Source: JACKHO01 sp041398745 (GTDB taxonomy: Bacteria > Planctomycetota > Planctomycetia > Planctomycetales > Planctomycetaceae). From it: a stretch of DNA of 64,000 nt. Numbering within the stretch: the first letter of the stretch is position 1; each line of letters begins with the position of its first letter. The DNA is taken from the NCBI GenBank assembly GCA_041398745.1, contig JAWKUB010000007.1:434001-498000 (forward strand). The letters are read 5' to 3'. A program made the translations under genes and the position numbers. Shown piece after piece: positions 8,515 to 17,489 of the stretch. The notes below the pieces were generated by a model. The model ran no database searches. It worked only from the letters and a program-made list of their open reading frames with translations, and was not told the DNA's origin.

Positions 8515-9759
8515 ATGCATGACGTTGTCATTACAGGAATGGGAGTGGTCTCGTCCCTGGCGATGGGGGCCGAGAATTTCGGTCGGGCAATTCTGTCCGG
8601 AGAATGCGGTCTTCGTCCGTTGACCCGCATTTGCACCGAGGACCTGCCCTGTAAAATTGGCGGTGAAATCCCGGACGACTGGATTGGAAACGAGCAATAC
8701 GGCCCCAATGTTGCCCGACAAATGGACCGCGCCAGCCGGTATGCCGTGCATGCCTCACGCGAAGCGTTGCTGGATGCTGGCCTGCCCATCGAAGATTTGG
8801 GACGAAGGGTTGGGATTGTCATTGGGGCGGGACTCAGCGGACTCGATACACTCCAAATTCAGACGGAACGACTGCTGACAAAAGGGGCGAGCATGGTGAG
8901 CCCCTTCACCATCCCCACACTCATGCCAAATGCCGCTCCAGCCAACGTGAGCCTGGCGTTTGGTGTGACGGGACCTTGTTACACGGTCAGCAGTGCCTGC
9001 GCTTCCTCGGGGCATGCGCTCATTGACGCTGTGGAACTCATTCGTCGCGGTGCGTGCGACGTCGTCGTTGCTGGGGGAACGGAATCGTCGCTGACACGCC
9101 TCGGCATGGCGGCATTTGCGAAAATGCGGGCACTGTCCAGTAACTCGAACGACAATCCTGCACAAGCCGTGCGTCCTTTCGATTTGAATCGTCAGGGATT
9201 GGTGATGTCGGAAGGCGCTGGCATTGTGGTTCTGGAGAGTGCTCAGCATGCACAATCGAGGAACGCCTCTGTTCGGGCCCGCGTGCTGGGATACGGCATG
9301 ACGACTGACGCTTCAAACATTGTTCGGCCCGATGCTACTGGCGTCGAACCAGCCCGCGCCATGCAGGAGGCCCTGGCCTCTGCTGGTCTGAATGTTGGTG
9401 AAGTTTCCAATCGGATGTACGTGAATGCTCATGGAACCGGGACCTCGCTGAACGACGCCACAGAGACCCGTGCATTGAAACTTGCCTTCGGTGAACACGC
9501 TGCAAACCTTCAGGTCAGTTCAACAAAGAGTATGACCGGCCACCTCATTGGCGCTGCGTGTGGCTTGGAAACGGTTGCCTGCCTCATTGCGCTGCAACAG
9601 CAGACCTTGCCGCCAACGATTAACTACGAAACGCCCGACCCTGAGTGTGACCTCGATTACATCCCCAACGTGGCCAGGGCCGCCTCTGTCGACTTCGCCC
9701 TCAACAACAGTTTTGGCTTTGGCGGCCACAACGTCTCGCTACTGCTGGGACGTGCTTAG
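8515..9759 (+). CDS. Beta-ketoacyl-ACP synthase II-type enzyme (FabF-like)
   Basis: This 414-residue condensing enzyme elongates acyl-ACP with malonyl-ACP. The catalytic triad is visible: Cys162 in VSSACASSGH, His306 in NAHGTGTSLND and His343 in SMTGHLIGAACG. The glycine-rich tail NNSFGFGGHNVSLLLG is diagnostic of the KAS I/II fold, and the length is that of FabF. No acyl-carrier protein, FabG or FabD is adjacent, so it may serve housekeeping fatty-acid synthesis or a specialised pathway. The start codon has no good Shine-Dalgarno, which is common in this window. Confidence 0.93.
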   Translation: MHDVVITGMGVVSSLAMGAENFGRAILSGECGLRPLTRICTEDLPCKIGGEIPDDWIGNEQYGPNVARQMDRASRYAVHASREALLDAGLPIEDLGRRVGIVIGAGLSGLDTLQIQTERLLTKGASMVSPFTIPTLMPNAAPANVSLAFGVTGPCYTVSSACASSGHALIDAVELIRRGACDVVVAGGTESSLTRLGMAAFAKMRALSSNSNDNPAQAVRPFDLNRQGLVMSEGAGIVVLESAQHAQSRNASVRARVLGYGMTTDASNIVRPDATGVEPARAMQEALASAGLNVGEVSNRMYVNAHGTGTSLNDATETRALKLAFGEHAANLQVSSTKSMTGHLIGAACGLETVACLIALQQQTLPPTINYETPDPECDLDYIPNVARAASVDFALNNSFGFGGHNVSLLLGRA

Positions 9760-9776
9760 AGGCAGTTTCAGGACCC

Positions 9777-9801
9777 GGTGGCACAGACATTCCTGTCTGT
9801 G
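9777..9801 (+). repeat. Dispersed palindromic repeat A, copy 1
   Basis: This 25-base element is GGTGGCA followed by a hairpin-forming core (CAGACA, TTCC, TGTCTG) and a final TG. It lies between fabF and tsaD. Other copies are at 17125, 24855, 44579, 63404 and, degenerate, 63651. Confidence 0.85.
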
Positions 9802-9896
9802 TTTTCCCAGTACATACTCCACAGGCTGGAAGGTTTTTGAACAACCTCTATGCTCTCCATAGGCGAACGGTGGAGACAATTCTGGAACTGAATGTC

Positions 9897-10928
9897 ATGA
9901 CAAGTCCGAAACGCATTCTGGTTATTGAATCATCGTGCGATGAAACGGCCGCAGCTGTCATTGACGAGAATCTTGAAGTGCTCAGCAGCGTGGTGGCATC
10001 GCAGGATGAGTTGCACCAGCAGTTCAGCGGGGTCGTACCAGAAATTGCGTCAAGGGCTCACGTGCGTCATTTACTGCCCGTTCTCTCCGAGGCGTTGCAG
10101 CGGTCGCAAACAGAGCTGGAAGACCTGTCGGCAGTCGCCGCGATGACTCAACCGGGCCTGGTGGGATCGCTGTTGGTTGGGCTGACTGCCGCCAAGACTC
10201 TCGCAATGGTGGCGGACATCCCGCTGATTGCAGTGAATCATATCGAGGCACATTTGTATGCCTGCCGAATGGAAGCGGGCCGCGATATTTTCCCCGCCAT
10301 TGGACTGGTCGTGAGTGGCGGGCATACGAATTTGTACGACTGCAAAAGCGCTCTGTCGTATGAACTGCTCGGTTCGACCATTGATGACGCCGCTGGGGAA
10401 GCCTTCGATAAAGTGGCGGCCCTGCTGGGTCTGGGATATCCCGGCGGACCGCACATTCAGAAGGTTGCAGAAACGGGTGACTGCAAGGCCTTTCGGTTTC
10501 CTCGATCATTTATGCACGATGACCGCCTCGCGTTCAGTTTCAGCGGCTTGAAAACCGCTGTGCGATACACCGTGCTCGGCCAGCCAGGCTCACAAGATCC
10601 ACCACCGGAAATGACGCCGCAGCGCACTGCTGATGTTGCGGCCAGCTTTGAAGAAGCCGTGGCCGACGTGTTGATTGCGAAGTGTCAGTTGGCCCTTAAC
10701 AAGCACAACCGAAATTCCCTCTGCATTGGTGGCGGGGTGGCGGCGAATCAACGCTTTCGTGCGAAGCTCGACGAATTGCGTCGTACCGGAGTCGATGTGC
10801 ATATTGCACCAATGTCACTCTGCACCGATAACGCCGCCATGGGGGCCATCGCCTGGGAACACTTCCACGAAGGTCGATTCGCCAACTTGGACGTCGATGT
10901 CGTCCCCGGACTCGTCCGTGCAAAGTGA
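9897..10928 (+). CDS. tsaD: tRNA N6-adenosine threonylcarbamoyltransferase TsaD
   Basis: TsaD transfers the threonylcarbamoyl group to A37 of ANN-decoding tRNAs, in complex with TsaB and TsaE. The sequence begins MTSPKRILVIESSCDETAAA, the ASKHA-type phosphate-1 motif of the Kae1/TsaD family. Metal ligands His115 and His119 are in NHIEAH, and SGGHTNLYD, DDAAGEAFDKVA and GGGVAANQRFR are all present. An in-frame ATG at 9837 would add 20 residues unlike any TsaD N-terminus, so the ATG at 9897 is preferred. At 343 residues the length fits bacterial TsaD. It is convergent with the RbsD/FucU-like gene. Confidence 0.96.
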   Translation: MTSPKRILVIESSCDETAAAVIDENLEVLSSVVASQDELHQQFSGVVPEIASRAHVRHLLPVLSEALQRSQTELEDLSAVAAMTQPGLVGSLLVGLTAAKTLAMVADIPLIAVNHIEAHLYACRMEAGRDIFPAIGLVVSGGHTNLYDCKSALSYELLGSTIDDAAGEAFDKVAALLGLGYPGGPHIQKVAETGDCKAFRFPRSFMHDDRLAFSFSGLKTAVRYTVLGQPGSQDPPPEMTPQRTADVAASFEEAVADVLIAKCQLALNKHNRNSLCIGGGVAANQRFRAKLDELRRTGVDVHIAPMSLCTDNAAMGAIAWEHFHEGRFANLDVDVVPGLVRAK

Positions 10929-10946
10929 CACGTCGCGCGAGGAACA

Positions 10947-11399
10947 CTACTCGCTCGGCTGGCGAACACCAATGGTCAGCAGCAGGTTGGCCCACAGGGC
11001 TTGATCACCCGTTTGAATGGTGAGGACATGGTCGCGGCTGGCGACGGCGTCGTAGAAGTCCCACTTCTGTATAGGGACGAGTTCGATTCCAAGTTTGTGC
11101 TTGGCCAGAATGTCCCGGTAGTCCGACCAGATGGGAGGATCACCTTTTGAAGCGTACGGGTCATCAGCAGGAATACCCATCGTGTTGGCCGCTTCAACAG
11201 GAATGGCCGAGAGCAAAGCTTCCAGCACCTGAGTGCAACTCACAAGGCCCGGCGAGAGGTTGAGGCTCACCAGTTCCGCGTTTGGGCCCAGCGTGTTGTA
11301 GGCCGGGTAGTTTCCATCGGCGATGAGGATTTTTGAGTGGTGTCCCGCGCGGCCAATGATTTCATTGATTTTGGGATGAATGAGCGTGTGCTTAAGCAT
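10947..11399 (-). CDS. RbsD/FucU family protein (sugar pyranase/mutarotase-like)
   Basis: This 150-residue protein matches the D-ribose pyranase/L-fucose mutarotase family, decameric enzymes that interconvert sugar anomers. The N-terminal MLKHTLIHPKINEIIGRAGH contains the catalytic-type His20, and ILIADGNYPAYN contains the conserved Asp. The C-terminal VLTIQTGDQALWANLLLTIGV matches the family's closing strand. There is no ribose or fucose kinase or transporter nearby, so the sugar is unknown. It converges on tsaD with an 18-base gap. Confidence 0.85.
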   Translation of the reverse strand: MLKHTLIHPKINEIIGRAGHHSKILIADGNYPAYNTLGPNAELVSLNLSPGLVSCTQVLEALLSAIPVEAANTMGIPADDPYASKGDPPIWSDYRDILAKHKLGIELVPIQKWDFYDAVASRDHVLTIQTGDQALWANLLLTIGVRQPSE

Positions 11400-11579
11400 G
11401 TTTGTCTGTCCTGCTGAGGTTGAGTTCTTCGCAGAATAATTTCGCAGTGCCGCAAGCGAAAGTCACAGCATTTAGATTCAACTCAGTGCGCCCATTCGGT
11501 TGTCGAGGCCAGAATAAATGATCGGCACCAGCGTCCGTACCACAACATCATCCGCATGTGGTGAACGGAACGGGAGAAA

Positions 11580-11677
11580 GGATTCACCGCGGGGCACGCA
11601 GAGGGCCGCAGCGATTCCTGAGGATGCGACTACCGTTGTCCGAACTCTCTGCGTGCTCCGTGTCTCAGTGGTTTTTG
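11580..11677. repeat. Imperfect long inverted repeat
   Basis: The left arm ends CACGCAGAG (about 11596-11604) and the right arm begins CTCTGCGTG (about 11647-11655). Pairing extends imperfectly outward to ATTCACCGCGGGG on the left and CTCCGTGTCTCAGTGG on the right. It lies in the 285-base gap between the RbsD-like gene and the next gene. The right arm has the 'CTCCGTG..CTC..GTGG' flavour of a repeat I remember as common in planctomycete genomes. It could form a long RNA hairpin. Confidence 0.5.
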
Positions 11678-11684
11678 ATGCGAG

Positions 11685-12899
11685 TCAACGACGGACCATA
11701 TGCGGACCATGGCCAAGGAGGACTTCTTCGTCTCGCAACTCCAGCACACGCTTGCCGGAAAAGATTTCGCGGGTTGCCAGCCGGGTTTGTCCTTCGTCGA
11801 TGAGGTGGTCACGCACCAGATACAGATGGACATCGCGGACAATCCAGCGTCCCTTACCTTGCCACAGCGGTGCCCCTCTAGGGTCATCTGCTTTGATTCG
11901 CTGATAACTGGTGGCAATGAATGACTGGTCAGCATGTAACCGAACGGAAATAACTTCACTCGAACCGTAAATGTCCCAGTGGCCGACGAGCGAACGGTTC
12001 AGCATATCGTCGTGCAAATAATTCAGGACCTGTTGTGCCTTCTGAGCCGGTTCTCTCATACGCAACTCATTGTTCACTTCATACCGTTCAACAATTCCGT
12101 TCAAGATGGCTTCTGTTCTTGCTCCAGGAAAGTTGACGAGGGTTTCGACGGCGTTTGAGAACGTGCCGGGCTCGAGTGATGAATCAAATTGGGCTTCGAC
12201 AATTATTTGTTCATAATGCTCCGATTTGATGGGAACCAGCATGCGGTTGAGCCATGTGTCGAGTCGGTGTGAGCCCGGTTGGTCCCATTCGCTACAGTCA
12301 ATGCGAATGCGGACATTCCCCAGGTGTCGGTCTAGCGCGCGTGGTGCAGCAAACGGGTTTTCCGGGTCTTTGACTTCGGGAATGCCATCCTGGCTTTCAC
12401 TGCCAATGAGTTCATCAGCCGCCGGGCGATTGCAACGTGCGTCGAGTGGAGCTTTTGTGCGCAATAGGATTTCGATGGCAGTGAGGATTTCCAGTCGAGT
12501 CTTGAGCGGCTGCCCTTCACTGGTCACGGCTGCGGAGCGATAGTGTGCCAGCGGATCGCTCAAATTGATGCCGCGAAAAACCGTGGGTGAGCGGTCGAGT
12601 TCGTGTCGCACGAACAACAGCCATTCCTGACCCGCCTGCGGTGCATGCAGAACGTTGTTCGGAATTTTGTGATTCCACTGCGGCGTGGATTTGACCGACT
12701 TGAGGACATCAATGAGTGCGGGCCGCAACGAGTTAGAGTCGTCAACTTCCATTTTCACATGATGGATTTCATCAGACGAACTCACCAGCCAGTCGAGGGA
12801 CAGCACTCCATTGGTATAGAGGTCGGCCTGGGCAATTGGACTGAGGTAAAGCGCCGCAGCGCACAGGACGAGGAGCGTTCGCAGGTTCGACATTGTCAT
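11685..12899 (-). CDS. Secreted protein of unknown function
   Basis: This protein of about 404 residues has a signal peptide (MSNLRTLLVLCAAALYLSPIAQA) after the second or third in-frame ATG. The GTG at 12914 is possible, but ATG 12899 has GGGG 8 bases upstream. The body has no motif I recognise. It mixes a region mentioning nothing catalytic (residues 30-300) with a C-terminal part (LVGHWDIYGSSEVISVRLHADQSF and following) that looks like a small beta-barrel or lipocalin-like 'how much is left' domain seen in exported planctomycete proteins. It lies 42 bases downstream of the lipase-like gene on the same strand and is probably co-transcribed with it. Confidence 0.7.
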   Translation of the reverse strand: MTMSNLRTLLVLCAAALYLSPIAQADLYTNGVLSLDWLVSSSDEIHHVKMEVDDSNSLRPALIDVLKSVKSTPQWNHKIPNNVLHAPQAGQEWLLFVRHELDRSPTVFRGINLSDPLAHYRSAAVTSEGQPLKTRLEILTAIEILLRTKAPLDARCNRPAADELIGSESQDGIPEVKDPENPFAAPRALDRHLGNVRIRIDCSEWDQPGSHRLDTWLNRMLVPIKSEHYEQIIVEAQFDSSLEPGTFSNAVETLVNFPGARTEAILNGIVERYEVNNELRMREPAQKAQQVLNYLHDDMLNRSLVGHWDIYGSSEVISVRLHADQSFIATSYQRIKADDPRGAPLWQGKGRWIVRDVHLYLVRDHLIDEGQTRLATREIFSGKRVLELRDEEVLLGHGPHMVRR

Positions 12900-12941
12900 C
12901 GCATATATCCCCACTGTTGGAGCATTGCTGACTGGATCATG

Positions 12942-13994
12942 TTATCCGCCAGACTTTACTGCGTTCGCTGTTCTTATGATCGGCGACCGCTCACCCGACT
13001 CCCGCAAGCAACCGTGCTTCAGGAAGTTCAAGGTTGCGGCCTGTGCCTGTTCGTTGGACATCATGAATGAGTGAATCGCCGGAACGGTCATGAAGTCGAC
13101 TGCTCCCGGCAGGCGGGTCGCATCGACACTGACCGTACCGTCGTCATCTCCCGGAATAAGAGGGTTCCAACCATCGTTCGTGCCGCGTGCTCCAGCAATG
13201 ACTGCGAACTCGAACTGCGGCGTGGGAAGTTTTGCAATGTAACCTTCCGGATTCTCCACAAGCTCCTGGCCAGCCGGTCCGTAAATGAACTGGTACAGAA
13301 TATTGTCCTTCATGATATCGGCCATTTTGGCGCCGAGGTTCGGAACACCAAGCATGACCATGCGGCCAATCCGTGGGTCGGGTTCGTATTGCTGCAGGTA
13401 GGTCCGCACAATAAGCCCCCCCATGCTGTGGCACACAAAGTGAATTTTCTCGACACCTTCCAGCGAATCGATAACCTGCTTCAGGTACGCCGCGGAGTCA
13501 ATCATGGTGACCTGCGTGCTGGGGTAATCGAATCCCACCACGGTGTAGTCCAATTCTTCCAAAGAAGTGATGAGTGACGAAATCGATTTAGACGACCGGA
13601 TAATGCCGTGTACGTAAATGACAACTTCACCCTTCATGGGCGGAAGTTTTTCTGATTTCTTGAACTCAGCGAGTGCGGCCTCACAGGCCTCACGAGTTCC
13701 CCAGGCGCGGCGGACGTCGCCCGGGTCGATGAGGCGGTAGTGCTTAGTGAAGACGTTTTCCTGAATGCGCCATCCCTGGTAGAAGAGGACGTCTCCCCAA
13801 AACTGCCGCCCCCCCAGCGTGGGAACCGGAATGTTGAAGTAGCCACGATCAGTCGACATGACATCCTCGCCAGAACTTTCAGGTAACGTCGCAATGCCAG
13901 CAGGTTCTTCGCCGCGCAGTGTGGGCAGGAATGCGCAATGCATCAGGAATGCCAGGCACATTGGCCAAACCTGTCTGGCAGTTTTCCGTGACAC
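12942..13994 (-). CDS. Exported alpha/beta-hydrolase, PGAP1/lipase-like
   Basis: This 350-residue protein has a signal peptide (MSRKTARQVWPMCLAFLMHC and following) and then an alpha/beta-hydrolase domain. EVVIYVHGIIRSSKS supplies the oxyanion HG motif and HFVCHSMGGLIVRTYL the nucleophile elbow with Ser190. GDDDGTVSVDAT and VPAIHSFMMS are the likely acid and base regions. Esterase or lipase activity on an envelope or extracellular ester is inferred, substrate unknown. It is first in a two-gene minus-strand unit with the unknown secreted protein. Confidence 0.82.
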   Translation of the reverse strand: MSRKTARQVWPMCLAFLMHCAFLPTLRGEEPAGIATLPESSGEDVMSTDRGYFNIPVPTLGGRQFWGDVLFYQGWRIQENVFTKHYRLIDPGDVRRAWGTREACEAALAEFKKSEKLPPMKGEVVIYVHGIIRSSKSISSLITSLEELDYTVVGFDYPSTQVTMIDSAAYLKQVIDSLEGVEKIHFVCHSMGGLIVRTYLQQYEPDPRIGRMVMLGVPNLGAKMADIMKDNILYQFIYGPAGQELVENPEGYIAKLPTPQFEFAVIAGARGTNDGWNPLIPGDDDGTVSVDATRLPGAVDFMTVPAIHSFMMSNEQAQAATLNFLKHGCLRESGERSPIIRTANAVKSGG

Positions 13995-14099
13995 AAGACT
14001 CCTCCCAACGGACGCGATACCAGCACGATTCTAAACGACCAGCACGGGGGTTGGTAGGTGTTTTACCCGTAATGTCTGGTGCGCGTTCCGCGAAACATG

Positions 14100-14237
14100 T
14101 AGGCCGGACCGGAGCAAACTGCAAAGGTGCCGGAACTTCGACCGCGTGGAAACCGTACATGAGTGGGGAACTTTATGGAATGCTTATGTGCTGTTTGCGG
14201 AGATCCGGCAATCACTTGCGGCCTGCGGTCCGGCCTA
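14100..14237. repeat. Perfect 12-bp inverted repeat pair flanking an intergenic segment
   Basis: TAGGCCGGACCG at 14100-14111 is matched by its exact reverse complement CGGTCCGGCCTA at 14226-14237, enclosing 114 bases. It lies between the lipase-like gene and the orphan DUF1501 gene, close to the latter's stop codon. It could act as a terminator-like long-range hairpin, or the two may be copies of a dispersed repeat in opposite orientation. Confidence 0.6.
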
Positions 14238-14256
14238 CTCATTTGTGATGTTTTGA

Positions 14257-15678
14257 CTATGCAATGAGGGCGTCGACGACCTGGCCGTGGATGTCGGTGA
14301 GTCGATAGTCGCGACCGGAGAAGCGGTAGGTGAGTTGTTCGTGATCGAATCCCAGCAGCTTCAATATGGTCGCCTGCAAGTCGTGCACGTGGACGCGGTT
14401 TTCAATTGCCTTAAATCCAAACTCGTCGGTCGCTCCATGGACGTGCCCCCCCTTGGCTCCGCCGCCTGCCATCCACATACTGAATCCCCAGTGGTTGTGG
14501 TCGCGACCATTGATTTTACCCGCGTTGGCACCGGGAGTTGGCATTTCGACAACCGGAGTCCGTCCAAACTCGCCGCCCCAAATGACGAGCGTTTCGTCGA
14601 GCAGACCGCGTTGCTTGAGGTCCTTCAGGAGCGCCCCAAGTGGCTGGTCGAGCTGGTTGGCCAAATGACGATGGTTCTTCTCCAGGTCATCATGGTTGTC
14701 CCATGGTTGACCTTCCCCGTGCCAAAGCTGCACGAAACGGACACCTCGCTCGACCAGTCGACGGGCAATCATGAGTTGCCGGGCGTGAACGCCTTTCCCG
14801 TACATCTGGTGGATATGCTCTGGCTCACGCGACACGTCAAAGGCGTCGGCCGCCTCCGACTGCATTCTGTAGGCCAGCTCAAAAGAGTGAATCCGCGACT
14901 CCATGGCGGGATCGGTTCCACGCGCTGCCAAATGTTGTCGATTCAGGTGCTGGACCAAATCCAGCTGTGCGCGCTGCTGATCGGGCGAGAGGTGTTTGTT
15001 ACGGATGTTCGCAATCAGCTTTTCAATATCTTCATGCTTCGTATCGATGTACGTCCCCTGAAAGACGCCCGGAAGAAATGCCGAACGCCAGTTCGCCGAT
15101 TCGGTAATGGGATAACCGTTCGGACACATCGAAATGAATCCGGGCAGGTTCTGGTTTTCGGTTCCCAGTCCGTAAGTGACCCAGCTTCCCATACTCGGAC
15201 GCGGCTGCTGCGAATGGCCGCAGTTCATCAGCATGAGTGAAGGTTCGTGGTTGGGAACATCGGCGTACATGGAACGGATGACGCAAATGTCGTCGATGGA
15301 CTGGGCCACGTTGTGGAACAGTTCGCTGACCTCAATACCGCTCTCGCCGTACTTTCGGAACTTGAATGGAGAGGGAAGTGCAGCACCTGTTTTGCGCTCG
15401 GTACGCAAATTCTCCATGGGGAGTTCTTTCCCCGCGTACTTTTCCAGCAGAGGCTTGGGATCGAACGTGTCGACCTGTGACGGCCCGCCGTTACAGAAAA
15501 TGTGAATGACGTGTTTCGCCTTCGCTGGAAACTGCGGTGGTCGTGGACTCATGGGCGTTTGTGCCGACTGAGCTTCGTTGGCCGCGGTCGTGCCAAGCAT
15601 GGCAGCCAGTCCGAGACTTCCCATGCCAAAGCCGCTGCGGCGGAGCATGTCACGACGTGAAAGAATGGGCGAGAACAT
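14257..15678 (-). CDS. DUF1501 protein (orphan; no cytochrome partner adjacent)
   Basis: This is a 473-residue exported protein of the DUF1501 family, which belongs to the alkaline-phosphatase/sulfatase-like superfamily by fold. The N-terminus SRRDMLRRSGFGMGSLGLAAM is a twin-arginine-type signal. Family blocks are KHVIHIFCNGGPSQVDTFDPKP, VIRSMYADVPNHEPSLMLMN, WGGEFGRTP, GRDHNHWGFSMWMAGGGAKGG and GATDEFGFKAIENRVHVHDL. DUF1501 genes are usually paired with DUF1549/1553 cytochrome-type genes; here the upstream neighbour is an rRNA methyltransferase, so it stands alone. By eye it is clearly paralogous to the protein at 35596-37023. Biochemical activity unknown. Confidence 0.93.
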   Translation of the reverse strand: MFSPILSRRDMLRRSGFGMGSLGLAAMLGTTAANEAQSAQTPMSPRPPQFPAKAKHVIHIFCNGGPSQVDTFDPKPLLEKYAGKELPMENLRTERKTGAALPSPFKFRKYGESGIEVSELFHNVAQSIDDICVIRSMYADVPNHEPSLMLMNCGHSQQPRPSMGSWVTYGLGTENQNLPGFISMCPNGYPITESANWRSAFLPGVFQGTYIDTKHEDIEKLIANIRNKHLSPDQQRAQLDLVQHLNRQHLAARGTDPAMESRIHSFELAYRMQSEAADAFDVSREPEHIHQMYGKGVHARQLMIARRLVERGVRFVQLWHGEGQPWDNHDDLEKNHRHLANQLDQPLGALLKDLKQRGLLDETLVIWGGEFGRTPVVEMPTPGANAGKINGRDHNHWGFSMWMAGGGAKGGHVHGATDEFGFKAIENRVHVHDLQATILKLLGFDHEQLTYRFSGRDYRLTDIHGQVVDALIA

Positions 15679-15838
15679 TTCGCACCTGTTGCTTTGGTGG
15701 GAGTGTGATGAATTGGCAGTGGAGTCGGGCGGGTTCCCACGAGGGGACTCAAGTCACGGCGGGGGTATGCATTCTAACGTACTTATCGGTCGGAAACAAA
15801 TTTTCCAATCGGCGAGAATGTCGACTCCCCGCTCAATT

Positions 15839-17041
15839 TCAGAGAATGCGGCAAATGAAGCACTTGAGGTAACTCGTTTCCAGGCAATGAGCTGAGACAG
15901 GATGATCCGCCGCCTGGCCTCGCTCTTCAAGGATTTGCACCGTCCGCCCGGCACGCTGTGCGGCTTCGACCAGGACATGTTCCAGGTCATCGCGGCTGAC
16001 GTGTCCAGAACAGCTGCACGTTGCGAGAATTCCGCCTGGAGCAGTCACCTGCATGGCCATTTCGTTCCAGCGGACATACGCCTTGAGTGCCCGCTGCAAT
16101 CCGCTACGTGCGCGGGCGAGCTTAGGAGGATCAAGAACGACCACATCAAACCGGCGCGATTCGGACGCGAGGCGTTGCAGGGTGTCGAACGCATCGCCGA
16201 CCTCGACAGAATAGCGGTCGCTTACGTTGTTCAGGCGGGCATGTTCCAGTGCGGCGTCGATGGCGGACTGTGAGGAATCGACGGCTAGGACCGAGGCGGC
16301 CTTCCCATGCACAAGTGCGTTGAGTCCGAAGCTCCCCGTGTAGGAACAGACATCGAGGACACTGGCACCCGATGCGAAATTCGCGACAGCCCGGCGGTTC
16401 TCCCGCTGGTCATAGTAGAAGCCGGTTTTCTGACCGGAGACGACGTCAACGTTGTAGGTTACCCCGTTTTCAATGACGGAAATCTTCTCTGGCGGCTCAC
16501 TTCCCCAGACGAGACCGTCGTGTGCTTCGAGCCCTTCCAGTTCTCCCATGTTCTTTTCCGTGCGTCGCCAAATTCCACTCGGACTGGTTTCCTCGGCAAG
16601 CAGGGAAATGATGAGGTCCCGGTACTCAAACAACGCGGCACTCGTCCACTGCGTCAGCAAAAAATCGCCGTAGCGGTCGACGGTAAGCCCCGAGAGCCCA
16701 TCCCCTTCGCTGAACGCAAGACGGCAGAATTGGGCTGCATCGGATCCTTCTGCAAACAGCAGTTTACGTAGTCCAACCGCCCGCTGGATAAGCAGTCGCC
16801 AGTAATCAGCATCGAGTGGCAAATCCTCCCAGCGGTACAACCGCACCCGGATTTTGCTGTTGGGGTTGTACAGTCCACGTGCGATGAATTCTCCCGACTC
16901 CGATAAGAGACGCACCTCGTCGCCCGTGTCGGGATTTCCTTCAAGACGACCAATGGCCGTGGCAAAGACCCAAGGATGCTGGCAATGAAACGGCAACGCC
17001 TTGCGAGGTTTGAGCCGAATGGTTGGGACGGACGACGACAT
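15839..17041 (-). CDS. Class I rRNA methyltransferase, RlmI-like (23S rRNA m5C)
   Basis: This 400-residue protein has an N-terminal PUA RNA-binding domain (RLKPRKALPFHCQHPWVFATAIGR, GEFIARGLYNPNSKIRVRLY). A linker domain (GDGLSGLTVDRYGDFLLTQ) follows, then a Rossmann methyltransferase domain with SAM motif VLDVCSYTGSFGLNAL, catalytic-loop VVLDPPKLAR and TCSCSGHVSRDDLEHV. This is the RlmI/YccW architecture and length; RlmI methylates C1962 of 23S rRNA in E. coli. Exact position specificity here is inferred by family. The gene is probably monocistronic. Confidence 0.9.
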   Translation of the reverse strand: MSSSVPTIRLKPRKALPFHCQHPWVFATAIGRLEGNPDTGDEVRLLSESGEFIARGLYNPNSKIRVRLYRWEDLPLDADYWRLLIQRAVGLRKLLFAEGSDAAQFCRLAFSEGDGLSGLTVDRYGDFLLTQWTSAALFEYRDLIISLLAEETSPSGIWRRTEKNMGELEGLEAHDGLVWGSEPPEKISVIENGVTYNVDVVSGQKTGFYYDQRENRRAVANFASGASVLDVCSYTGSFGLNALVHGKAASVLAVDSSQSAIDAALEHARLNNVSDRYSVEVGDAFDTLQRLASESRRFDVVVLDPPKLARARSGLQRALKAYVRWNEMAMQVTAPGGILATCSCSGHVSRDDLEHVLVEAAQRAGRTVQILEERGQAADHPVSAHCLETSYLKCFICRIL

Positions 17042-17124
17042 GGAAGGCCCTTGGGCTGAAGGATGAAGTAGTAGTTCGTCTATCGCTAATTGTCAGGCAA
17101 TTCACTTCCGACGTGATGGGAATT

Positions 17125-17149
17125 CACAGACAGGAATGTCTGTGCCACC
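17125..17149 (-). repeat. Dispersed palindromic repeat A, copy 2
   Basis: An exact 25-base match, in reverse orientation, to the copy at 9777-9801, with the same CAGACA/TGTCTG hairpin core. Confidence 0.85.
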
Positions 17150-17240
17150 TGACATTTATCGGTAGATGGACTAGTAGGGCCGGTGGTGCGGGCCGAATGT
17201 TTGGTTTGGTTCAGTTCGTGTTTGGATGAGGTTCATCGTG

Positions 17241-17386
17241 TGTGCCACGGCTCTGTGAGCCGTGTGAGTTCGAAGACGACGTTGAACTCCTACAATAACC
17301 AAAAGTCCTGGGGATTTCGCGGGTGGGCTTTGCCGATCAAAGGCTGACCTGGACCTGATCACGGCTCGCAGAGCCGTGGCACCCGA
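17241..17386. repeat. Paired palindromes CACGGCTC...GAGCCGTG
   Basis: The first unit (around 17242-17264) reads GTGCCACGGCTCTGTGAGCC followed by GTG. The second (around 17361-17384) is its near-exact inverse, CACGGCTCGCAGAGCCGTGG followed by CAC. Each unit is itself a hairpin with an 8-bp stem, and the two can also pair with each other over about 96 bases. They resemble REP-like elements. Confidence 0.65.
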
Positions 17387-17489
17387 GATGTCGGTTCAAC
17401 CGGGGCACCCGGCGTGGCGAGCGCGTCATGCGACGCCCTTCACTGCACTCCGTTTCGTTCTGGGTCGTGCCACGACAACCGAATGACAT

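Larger units (their letters stand above)
17042..17489. other. Gene-free 448-base gap rich in palindromic repeats
   Basis: No convincing coding frame is seen. The gap contains a copy of dispersed repeat A (17125-17149) and two copies of a CACGGCTC/GAGCCGTG palindrome in opposite orientation. Downstream is a GC-rich stretch without clear structure. It lies upstream of the rRNA methyltransferase start and downstream of the small membrane-protein stop. Confidence 0.6.

Noticed and set aside
11518..11904. Plus-strand frame of 128 codons
   Set aside because: It crosses the inverted repeat and then lies antisense to the secreted-protein gene; Arg/Ser-rich noise.
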